A DNA stretch of 5,573 nt, taken from the NCBI GenBank assembly GCA_003535335.1, contig DOHJ01000124.1, forward strand, positions 892-6,464, written 5' to 3'. Below are positions 1 to 4,978 of this stretch, one piece after another. Below the pieces are notes generated by a model. That model did not search any database. It saw only the letters and a program-made list of their open reading frames with translations, and was not told the origin of the DNA. This DNA comes from Paracoccaceae bacterium. GTDB lineage: Bacteria; Pseudomonadota; Alphaproteobacteria; Rhodobacterales; Rhodobacteraceae. Both the position numbers and the translations under genes were made by a program. Positions within the stretch are counted from its first letter, which is position 1; each line of letters begins with the position of its first letter.

Positions 1-66
1 AAGATTCACTTCCATAACCTCAAGCGGTTTACCCGCCGCCATTGCAACTGCTGCACGTGTTCGCAT
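1..66 (-). CDS. S-(hydroxymethyl)glutathione dehydrogenase / class III alcohol dehydrogenase, N-terminal fragment (runs off left edge)
   Basis: Only the first 22 codons are inside the window. They read MRTRAAVAMAAGKPLEVMEV and then NL, which is the typical opening of zinc-dependent class III alcohol dehydrogenases (GSH-FDH, AdhC/FrmA type). In this family the enzyme oxidises S-hydroxymethylglutathione, formed from formaldehyde and glutathione, to S-formylglutathione with NAD+ in the cytoplasm; it also reduces S-nitrosoglutathione. The ATG at 66-64 is well supported: GGAAGG (minus strand, complement of 74-79) sits 7 nt upstream. The catalytic domain and zinc ligands lie outside the window, so identification rests on the N-terminus alone. 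The gene lies downstream of the potassium channel on the same strand, but a 97-nt gap with a stem-loop and a possible promoter suggests separate transcription. Confidence 0.85.
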   Translation of the reverse strand, partial: MRTRAAVAMAAGKPLEVMEVNL

Positions 67-96
67 TTAATTTCCTTCCAATTCGTCCCTGCAAGC

Positions 97-125
97 ACAA
101 TGCACGAAGTTGCTAAATTTTTCAA
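97..125 (-). promoter_or_regulatory. Candidate sigma70-type promoter for the class III alcohol dehydrogenase
   Basis: On the minus strand TTGAAA (complement of 120-125, five of six to the -35 consensus) is followed after 17 nt by CATTGT (complement of 97-102, three of six to the -10 consensus). Transcription would begin near 90, leaving a leader of about 24 nt that contains the ribosome binding site. The -35 box starts within the distal arm of the channel's 3' stem-loop. The -10 match is poor, so this is only a candidate. Confidence 0.3.
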
Positions 126-165
126 TCCAGCTGCTAAGAAGCCCTATTTGCATCGCAGCCGGATT
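124..165 (-). terminator. Stem-loop directly after the potassium-channel stop codon, terminator-like without a clean U tract
   Basis: The minus-strand transcript reads AAUCCGGCUGC (165-155), a 20-nt loop, then GCAGCUGGAUU (134-124). All eleven positions pair, ten by Watson-Crick and one by G-U. The 5' arm includes the last two bases of the channel stop codon. In the opposite RNA strand the wobble position would be a C-A mismatch, so the stem suits the channel transcript. What follows is GAAAAAUUUAGC rather than a run of U, so this is not a textbook intrinsic terminator; 3'-end protection or partial termination before the dehydrogenase gene fits as well. Confidence 0.5.
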
Positions 166-1132
166 ATTTATTGCTGTTTTTATTTATGTTATGAGAATGT
201 CCGCATTTTGGACATTCTATTGTTACACGTTGTTTGGCCTCGGTTTTGATTTCTTCTTTGATAATCCCAAGCATTCGTTTGCTTAGACCAAGTTGTTTGC
301 GCATATTCTCCAGCTCTTCTTCCTCCGTGGCGTCAATCACCCCGTCGTCCAGTGCGCGCCTGAATTCATTGCGCAGGCTATTGCGTCTTTCACGCAGCTG
401 CTCGGCCAATCCACTGGCTAAAATACCGGCAGGCAGCGCGGCGATGCCAACCCCGATCACGGTTACAAAAGCACCAAATACTTTGCCCGCCGCCGTTATT
501 GGTATCACATCCCCGTACCCAACGGTTGTAAGCGTAACAATTGCCCACCACATGGCCTGCGGGATTGATCCGAATTCATCAGGTTGTGCCGAATGCTCGA
601 CCATATAAGCCCCGCTGGCAGCCAAGATTAACAAGACGAGCAAAATGAAAAAAGCGGCAAAAAATGTACTGGCTTCTTCGCGAAAAACACCCAAAATCAT
701 GGCCATTGCGCTTGAATATCGGGTAAGTTTGAACACCCGCAACAGGCGCAAGACGCGCAAGACCCGTAAATCCAGCGCAAAGAAAAGCGTCAGATAAAAC
801 GGCAATACGGCTAGTAAATCAATCAGTGCCATGGGTGAGAAAATATAGGCCAGACGCGGGTATTTACGGTTTTTATAGCGCGGATCCTCAACGTTTACCC
901 AGACCCGCAACAAATACTCGATCGAAAATACCAGAATTGAAAATTGCTCAAGTATGGCAAAAAAAGCCGTGTATTTCTGCTGAATGCTATCGACCGTTTC
1001 TAAGGTCACAGCCAGAATGTTAATGGCAATCAATGTGATCAGGCAAATTTCAATAACCCGCCCAAACCGGTGCATTTGATTAGAGCGTTCCAGAATATGA
1101 TAAATATCAAGGCGAAGATGTGCGAGTTTCAT
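164..1132 (-). CDS. Voltage-gated-type potassium channel (six transmembrane segments, Kv-like) with cytoplasmic C-terminal tail
   Basis: This is an inner-membrane K+ channel subunit expected to assemble as a tetramer. Hydrophobic segments fit S1 (about residues 26-44), S2 (58-78), S3 (95-116), S5 (155-178) and S6 (217-245). S4 is unmistakable: basic residues at every third position (R123, R126, R129, R132, K135, R138). The pore helix at about 189-201 leads into the selectivity filter TTVGYGD (202-208), diagnostic for K+ conduction. After S6 comes a charged helical region (about 245-300) with the segment ALDDGVIDATEEEE, reminiscent of TerB-like or SHOCT-like helical regions, and the tail ends with CPKCGH (307-312), half of a possible zinc ribbon. 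At 322 residues the length is normal for bacterial Kv-like channels. The ATG at 1132 has no good Shine-Dalgarno; the next Met is residue 20, also without one. Voltage gating is inferred from S4, not shown. Confidence 0.93.
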   Translation of the reverse strand: MKLAHLRLDIYHILERSNQMHRFGRVIEICLITLIAINILAVTLETVDSIQQKYTAFFAILEQFSILVFSIEYLLRVWVNVEDPRYKNRKYPRLAYIFSPMALIDLLAVLPFYLTLFFALDLRVLRVLRLLRVFKLTRYSSAMAMILGVFREEASTFFAAFFILLVLLILAASGAYMVEHSAQPDEFGSIPQAMWWAIVTLTTVGYGDVIPITAAGKVFGAFVTVIGVGIAALPAGILASGLAEQLRERRNSLRNEFRRALDDGVIDATEEEELENMRKQLGLSKRMLGIIKEEIKTEAKQRVTIECPKCGHSHNINKNSNK

Positions 1133-1172
1133 GCTTTTTATGTCGCTTTAATACCTGAAGTGTATCGCTAAT

Positions 1173-1202
1173 TTTATAAGCAAGGTGGGGGAAACCCGCC
1201 AA
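1173..1202 (-). promoter_or_regulatory. Candidate promoter for the potassium channel
   Basis: On the minus strand TTGGCG (complement of 1197-1202, four of six to -35) and TATAAA (complement of 1173-1178, five of six to -10) are separated by 18 nt. Transcription would start near 1166 and give a leader of about 33 nt before the ATG at 1132. It is the best -10 match in the divergent intergenic region, but alphaproteobacterial promoters are hard to call by eye. Confidence 0.35.
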
Positions 1203-1222
1203 TTATGCAACTGAAACAAGCC

Positions 1223-1270
1223 GTTTGATTGTAAATCATTGTTGCGCATGAATACTATCCACAATCAAAC
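1223..1270. repeat. Perfect 10-bp inverted repeat in front of the I78 inhibitor gene
   Basis: GTTTGATTGT (1223-1232) and its exact reverse complement ACAATCAAAC (1261-1270) are separated by 28 bp. Arm centres are 38 bp apart. The right arm ends one base before the GAGG ribosome binding site (1272-1275) of the inhibitor gene. The enclosed segment holds weak promoter-like elements such as TACTAT at 1253-1258. It could be a pair of operator half-sites or a hairpin in the leader RNA that presents or hides the ribosome binding site; sequence alone does not decide. Confidence 0.55.
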
Positions 1271-1279
1271 CGAGGTATT

Positions 1280-1558
1280 ATGATGCGTTATTTTGTTGTT
1301 ACTTTTCTCTTTCTTACCGCATGTGTTCAAACACAAACCCCTATCGTGCCAAAGCCCGAAAGGCCAAAAATAGCCTGTGGCGCGGATCGGCATCAAAATC
1401 TGATTGGTCAATCAGCCGATGTTTTGGCGGCTATGACATTTCTCGCGCCAATGCGTGTCATCAAACACGGCATGTCGGTGACAATGGATTATTCCGAACA
1501 ACGGCTGAATATTACCATCGGTAAAAACAACAAAATATCTGATGTTTTCTGTGGTTAA
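1280..1558 (+). CDS. Small lipoprotein of the peptidase inhibitor I78 family
   Basis: The 92-residue product has a short hydrophobic signal (residues 4-12) and a lipobox LTAC with lipidation Cys15, so it should be exported and anchored to a membrane. The mature part fits the I78 inhibitor family: CGADRHQNLIGQ (about 33-44), a central RVIKHGMSVTMDYSEQRLNI stretch (about 59-78) and the terminal DVFCG. Family members inhibit serine peptidases, and the two cysteines near the ends of the domain (C33 and C91) are typical. The usual Asp-rich turn before the last strand is replaced here by GKNNK, a small deviation. Start choice is ambiguous: GAGG at 1272-1275 is 4 nt from the ATG at 1280 and 7 nt from the adjacent in-frame ATG at 1283, so the second may be used. 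It is the only plus-strand gene in this part of the window. Its stop codon overlaps that of the converging endopeptidase gene. The target protease is unknown. Confidence 0.85.
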   Translation: MMRYFVVTFLFLTACVQTQTPIVPKPERPKIACGADRHQNLIGQSADVLAAMTFLAPMRVIKHGMSVTMDYSEQRLNITIGKNNKISDVFCG

Positions 1559-2337
1559 AGCCGCCTACGCGAAGTAACTGGCCCATCCCCTTGCGCCTTT
1601 ATGCGCGCAATGGCCGCATCTAACGGCTCTTGGACCACCGCCATGTGATGGGCATTGGCGTGTAGCAGGGTGTTTTCATCACGGATCAGCCCGACATGAC
1701 CTTTCCAGAAAAACAGATCCCCCCGCCTAGGTTCTACATTATTGCCAATCGCAATTCCCGCGCTGGTTTCTTGCAGATCGGCATCCCCCGGGCAATCCAG
1801 CCCGCAGGCATTCATTGCAGCCTGCACCAGACCCGAACAATCCAGCCCCCAAATGCTGTTGCCGCCCCATAAATACGGCACACCCAGAAATCTTTCGGCA
1901 ACCTCGATCGGGTCCTTAAATAATTGCTCGATCGGCGCGATATGTTGGCGCGGTACAAATTGGCCGTTTGCCAGCTCGACAAAGCGTTCGCTTTGATCAA
2001 TAATCTGCAATCTGGCGCCAAAACTAAGCGGCGCAATTTCCTCGGTTTTGAAATCGGGTTCTGGATAAATATGCGAACTGCGGGCAGTGATGAAATGCGT
2101 TGGCTTGCGCTGTTCCAACAACACATCATCCCGCAGATAACCCGTGTAGCCATCTTTTTCCGCACGGCCATAAACCCAGCCATCATGGCTGTGCAAAACC
2201 CTGAAATCTTCGCCAAAAATCAATTGCCGGTCACGTTTGCCATCCGGTTTGGCCCGCAAATCGGCGACAGGCACACCAATGGTTTTTACCTCGGTTTTAT
2301 CGCTTGTATTTTCAGGCGGCATTCGGCGGTCGGTCAT
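1555..2337 (-). CDS. NlpC/P60 family cysteine endopeptidase with N-terminal SH3-like domains (YkfC/DPP VI-like), probably cytoplasmic
   Basis: The 260-residue protein has two SH3-like segments (about 18-75 and 80-137) followed by an NlpC/P60 domain (about 140-250). The catalytic Cys is C167 in GLDCSGL, preceded by the typical PYLWGG (154-159); the His is H214 in GHVGLI; the third triad residue is H226 in LLHAN. The 12-residue spacing of the two histidines matches characterised family members. There is no signal peptide or membrane segment, so it should act in the cytoplasm, as the Bacillus dipeptidyl-peptidase VI YkfC does on recycled murein peptides (gamma-D-Glu-diamino acid bonds). The ATG at 2337 overlaps the aminopeptidase stop in ATGA with no clear Shine-Dalgarno, which suggests translational coupling. 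The stop shares the TTAA at 1555-1558 with the converging inhibitor gene. Family assignment is firm; the substrate is inferred. Confidence 0.9.
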   Translation of the reverse strand: MTDRRMPPENTSDKTEVKTIGVPVADLRAKPDGKRDRQLIFGEDFRVLHSHDGWVYGRAEKDGYTGYLRDDVLLEQRKPTHFITARSSHIYPEPDFKTEEIAPLSFGARLQIIDQSERFVELANGQFVPRQHIAPIEQLFKDPIEVAERFLGVPYLWGGNSIWGLDCSGLVQAAMNACGLDCPGDADLQETSAGIAIGNNVEPRRGDLFFWKGHVGLIRDENTLLHANAHHMAVVQEPLDAAIARIKAQGDGPVTSRRRL

Positions 2338-3719
2338 AGATTCAAAATCTTTGGCAAGGCCGCTAAAATGGCACGGGCACCTTGACCCGCACCGCCTTTG
2401 GGACGCGCTGGCGCCGCCGTGGGTTGCCAGCCGTAGATGTCAAAATGCGCATACCTTGCAGATTGATCGACAAATCGGCGCAGAAACAACGCAGCGGTGA
2501 TTGATCCGGCAAATCCGCCCTTTGGGGCATTATCCAGATCGGCAATGCCGGGCTCGATTATTGATTCGTAAGGGTCCCAAAACGGCATGCGCCATAACGG
2601 ATCACTGGCATTGGTTCCGGCAGCTGTAAAATCCTGGGCAAACACATCATCATCACAATAAAACGGGGCCAGATCAGGTCCAACCGCCACCCGTGCAGCC
2701 CCCGTCAAAGTAGCCATTGATATTAACAAATCCGGCATTTCCTCATCCGCCAACGTCAAAGCATCAGCCAAAACCAGACGCCCTTCTGCATCGGTGTTAT
2801 TGATTTCAACGGTCAAACCTTTGCGCGAGGTCAGGATGTCTTGTGGTCGAAAGGCCGACCCTGAAATCGAATTTTCCACCGCAGGCACCAACACACGCAA
2901 CCGCAGCTTCAGGTCAAGCGACATGATCATATGTGCCAGCCCCAGCACGGTTGCAGCGCCGCCCATGTCTTTTTTCATCAACCCCATTGATGCGCCGGGT
3001 TTAATGTTTAGCCCGCCGGTATCAAAACAAACACCTTTGCCAACCAAGGTCAGGCTCGGGCCGCAATCGCCCCAGCGCATATCCAGCAGACGTGGCGCAA
3101 CGTCAGAGGCGCGGCCAACGGCGTGGATCATCGGCAGGTTTTGTTCCAGCAATTCATTGCCAACAATCGAGGTGACCTTGGCGCCGTGGGTTTGCCCAAG
3201 TTCGAAAAACGCATTCTCCAGATCCTGTGGCCCCATATCAGAGGCGGGAATATTAATCAGATCACGCGTTAAGGCCTCACCCGACGCAATAATTTCAATG
3301 CTGGATGCATCAATGCCAACAGGTGCTTTCAACTGTGCCAAAGCCGGTTTTTGGTCGCGGTACCGATCAAAAATGTAACCCGCCAAAAGCCAGCCCAATG
3401 CCGCCTCTTGCAGAGCGGTTTTGTCCATTTCGGTTTCAATATGATAAACGCCTTCGGGCAATGCAGTGGCGGCTTTGGCCAAATGAAATCGCCCTCGACA
3501 ACGGGTTTTCGCATCACCGTAGCCAAAAACGGCCAGCTGGGCTGTACCTTTATTATCAGGCACCAGACAAACCTGCCCAAGGCTTGCAACAAAACCCACC
3601 GTGTCCAGCCAATTGGAAACCTGTTCCGGCTGGCCGGCTAGCCAGTTTTGAAATTTATCAGTTTCAATCAAAAACAAAGGGATTGATGGTGTATCAGCGG
3701 ATGCAAAAGTCATGGGCAT
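2334..3719 (-). CDS. Leucyl aminopeptidase, peptidase family M17 (PepA-like)
   Basis: This is a cytoplasmic two-metal aminopeptidase removing N-terminal residues from peptides; family members are usually hexamers. At 461 residues it is slightly short beside E. coli PepA because of a compact N-terminal domain (about 1-130). The catalytic domain carries the family signature NTDAEGRL (308-315). Metal and active-site residues line up with bovine lens aminopeptidase with identical spacing: K228, D233, K240, D251, D310, E312 and R314 for K250, D255, K262, D273, D332, E334 and R336. No key residue is missing. The start at 3719 has AAGG nine nt upstream (minus strand); a second in-frame ATG two codons later is possible but further from it. 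The gene is followed with a 4-bp overlap by the NlpC/P60 endopeptidase, pointing to a peptide-degrading operon. A weak promoter-like pair lies at 3753-3780 (TAGGAT, TTGCGG, 16-nt spacer, minus strand). Confidence 0.95.
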   Translation of the reverse strand: MPMTFASADTPSIPLFLIETDKFQNWLAGQPEQVSNWLDTVGFVASLGQVCLVPDNKGTAQLAVFGYGDAKTRCRGRFHLAKAATALPEGVYHIETEMDKTALQEAALGWLLAGYIFDRYRDQKPALAQLKAPVGIDASSIEIIASGEALTRDLINIPASDMGPQDLENAFFELGQTHGAKVTSIVGNELLEQNLPMIHAVGRASDVAPRLLDMRWGDCGPSLTLVGKGVCFDTGGLNIKPGASMGLMKKDMGGAATVLGLAHMIMSLDLKLRLRVLVPAVENSISGSAFRPQDILTSRKGLTVEINNTDAEGRLVLADALTLADEEMPDLLISMATLTGAARVAVGPDLAPFYCDDDVFAQDFTAAGTNASDPLWRMPFWDPYESIIEPGIADLDNAPKGGFAGSITAALFLRRFVDQSARYAHFDIYGWQPTAAPARPKGGAGQGARAILAALPKILNL

Positions 3720-3787
3720 GTTTGGCAGCCTTGCGTGGTTAAGGGTTGCCCTATCCTAGTCGCAATTGCACGCACCGCAAGAGGCGA

Positions 3788-4168
3788 TCAAACTGACAGA
3801 TCCTGCAAATCCCACACAGCGGTTAACGAGCTGTCACCAATCCGCAACAAACGCGCCAGCGTTGCGTCGAGGGCGACATAATCGTACCTTTTGGCGCATT
3901 GCTGAACATCGCGGGCAACATCCGCAAGACGTTGCATGCCAACCTGTTCGGCAATTCCGATTATCCCTTTTGCCAGTTTGCACAGTGATTTAAATTTCCT
4001 GGCCTGATATTCCCGCTCCAGCTGACACAAACGGGTCGCCAATTCTTCCATTGCCCGACAAACCACATCTTGTGCACCTGTTTCACCCAGCTGCACAAAC
4101 AATTCTACCAACCGGTCAGAATCCAGTTTGATTTTTTCATTCCATTCCAGTTTCTTTTGTTCCACCAC
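3788..4168 (-). CDS. Hypothetical helical protein, Hpt-like but lacking the phosphoacceptor histidine
   Basis: I do not recognise a named family for this 126-residue protein. It appears all-helical, with no signal peptide or membrane segment. Residues about 58-118 follow the pattern of histidine-phosphotransfer (Hpt) domains: KLAKG (64-68) sits where HxLKG is expected, then GIAEQVGMQRLADVARDV, then a small polar loop and a last helix. The histidine position is occupied by K64 and the protein contains no histidine at all, so it cannot relay phosphate by a conventional Hpt mechanism. Three cysteines (C37, C48, C63) lie on the N-terminal half and C91 follows. The start is GTG at 4168 (a second GTG follows at once), supported by AAGGTGAT ending 4 nt upstream on the minus strand. 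It lies 68 nt upstream of the aminopeptidase gene on the same strand and is divergent from the carbonic anhydrase. Coding status is well supported by the ribosome binding site; the Hpt resemblance is tentative. Confidence 0.7.
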   Translation of the reverse strand: MVEQKKLEWNEKIKLDSDRLVELFVQLGETGAQDVVCRAMEELATRLCQLEREYQARKFKSLCKLAKGIIGIAEQVGMQRLADVARDVQQCAKRYDYVALDATLARLLRIGDSSLTAVWDLQDLSV

Positions 4169-4195
4169 TTTATCACCTTATATCTGTAGACCCAC

Positions 4196-4211
4196 GATGT
4201 TCGCCAACATC
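4196..4211. repeat. Perfect palindrome GATGTT-N4-AACATC in the divergent intergenic region
   Basis: GATGTT (4196-4201) and AACATC (4206-4211) are exact reverse complements around CGCC. The site lies 28 bp upstream of the GTG start of the Hpt-like protein gene. It has the size and symmetry of a dimeric regulator operator, but a 6-bp-stem hairpin in the leader of that gene is equally possible. No regulator can be named from it. Confidence 0.4.
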
Positions 4212-4233
4212 CATGAAGGTTCCTTAGAAAAGG

Positions 4234-4247
4234 TTGATCACAGTCAA
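4234..4247. promoter_or_regulatory. FNR/CRP-superfamily-like box upstream of the carbonic anhydrase
   Basis: TTGAT-CACA-GTCAA matches the FNR-type consensus TTGAT-N4-ATCAA at nine of ten defined positions; the single difference (G for A) is common in sites of the Dnr/NnrR branch. The centre is at 4240.5. Candidate -10 boxes TTAAAT (4268-4273) or TACAAC (4273-4278) would place transcription starts near 4280-4285, putting the box about -40 to -44, the class II activator position. It is thus placed to activate the carbonic anhydrase under low oxygen or nitric oxide. Which regulator binds is unknown; the site could also act on the divergent gene. Confidence 0.5.
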
Positions 4248-4321
4248 AGAAATCGCTCGAATTTCCATTAAATACAACGTATCTTTAACGCAGCAATTAA
4301 CCTGAAAATGGAGTTTCTAAC

Positions 4322-4978
4322 ATGCATGTCGCAAAACCTCTGCCGAAATATCTAATCCAACGCTATCGGGGTTGGAAGGCCACGACCTATGAGGAAAACA
4401 AGGCGTGGTACAAACATCTGGCATCCGAGGGTCAAAACCCCCGGGCCATGGTGATTTCCTGCTGCGACAGTCGTGTGCATGTCACCTCGATTTTCGGTGC
4501 CGACCAAGGCGAATTTTTCATTCATCGTAATATTGCCAACCTTGTCCCCCCGTATGAGCCCGATGGCGCCCATCACGGGACTTCGGCAACCATTGAATAT
4601 GCGGTTACCGCACTAAAGGTTGCGCATCTTATCGTTCTGGGTCACTCAAATTGCGGCGGTGCAAACGGCTGTTACGATATGTGCAGCGGCAAGGCCAAAC
4701 AGCTTGAGGATAAATCCAGTTTTGTTGGCCGCTGGATTGATATTTTGCGTCCGGGTTATGATATGGTGAAAAAGCAAAAGCTGGCCGATGAGGCCGCTGA
4801 ACGCCGGCAGCTTGAAAAAACAACGGTCATCGTTTCGCTGGACAACCTGATGACATTTCCGTTTGTCAAAGATGCCGTTGAAAATGATACTTTGACGTTA
4901 CACGGCTTGTGGGCGGATACGGGCGAAGGCGGCTTGCAACAATTCGATGCTGAAAGCAGCGGATTTATTGACGTTTGA
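4322..4978 (+). CDS. Beta-class carbonic anhydrase
   Basis: This zinc enzyme interconverts CO2 and bicarbonate. The 218-residue protein has the complete beta-class active site: C47 with D49 and R51 in SCCDSRV (46-52), and H108 and C111 in GHSNCGG (107-113). C47, H108 and C111 bind zinc and D49-R51 form the catalytic dyad. Other family marks are FFIHRNIAN (65-73) and the strand LTLHGLWAD (191-199). There is no signal peptide, so it should be cytoplasmic, supplying bicarbonate for carboxylations. The ATG at 4322 is well supported by GGAG at 4310-4313, 8 nt upstream. A FNR-like box lies about 75 bp upstream of the start. The 3' end overlaps the next gene, a FAD-dependent oxidoreductase, so the two are probably cotranscribed although no direct metabolic link is obvious. 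Confidence 0.95.
   Translation: MHVAKPLPKYLIQRYRGWKATTYEENKAWYKHLASEGQNPRAMVISCCDSRVHVTSIFGADQGEFFIHRNIANLVPPYEPDGAHHGTSATIEYAVTALKVAHLIVLGHSNCGGANGCYDMCSGKAKQLEDKSSFVGRWIDILRPGYDMVKKQKLADEAAERRQLEKTTVIVSLDNLMTFPFVKDAVENDTLTLHGLWADTGEGGLQQFDAESSGFIDV

Noticed and set aside
234..608. Plus-strand open frame (124 codons) antisense to the potassium channel
   Set aside because: The Ser/Pro/Ala-rich translation is the complement of the channel's acidic tail and pore coding sequence; nothing supports expression.
1184..1200. Short hairpin GGTGGG-N5-CCCGCC between the divergent channel and inhibitor genes
   Set aside because: Only six pairs including one wobble, no T tract on either side, and no gene end nearby, so it is not a terminator; it overlaps the channel's candidate -35 box and is probably incidental.
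1924..2385. Plus-strand open frame (153 codons) antisense to the NlpC/P60 gene
   Set aside because: It crosses the junction of two well-supported minus-strand genes and its translation shows no domain pattern or convincing start context.
2794..3378. Long plus-strand open frame (194 codons) antisense to the aminopeptidase gene
   Set aside because: It lies wholly opposite a gene with every catalytic residue of family M17, its translation shows no recognisable domain, and it is the kind of open antisense frame expected from codon bias.
3741..3752. Small hairpin AGGG-TTG-CCCT upstream of the aminopeptidase gene
   Set aside because: A four-pair stem with a three-base loop is too small to call a regulatory element in isolation.
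4174..4202. TATAAG with TTGGCG upstream on the minus strand as a promoter for the Hpt-like gene
   Set aside because: The TATAAG overlaps the Shine-Dalgarno and would start transcription at or beyond the GTG codon, with a 19-nt spacer; that conflicts with the good ribosome binding site.
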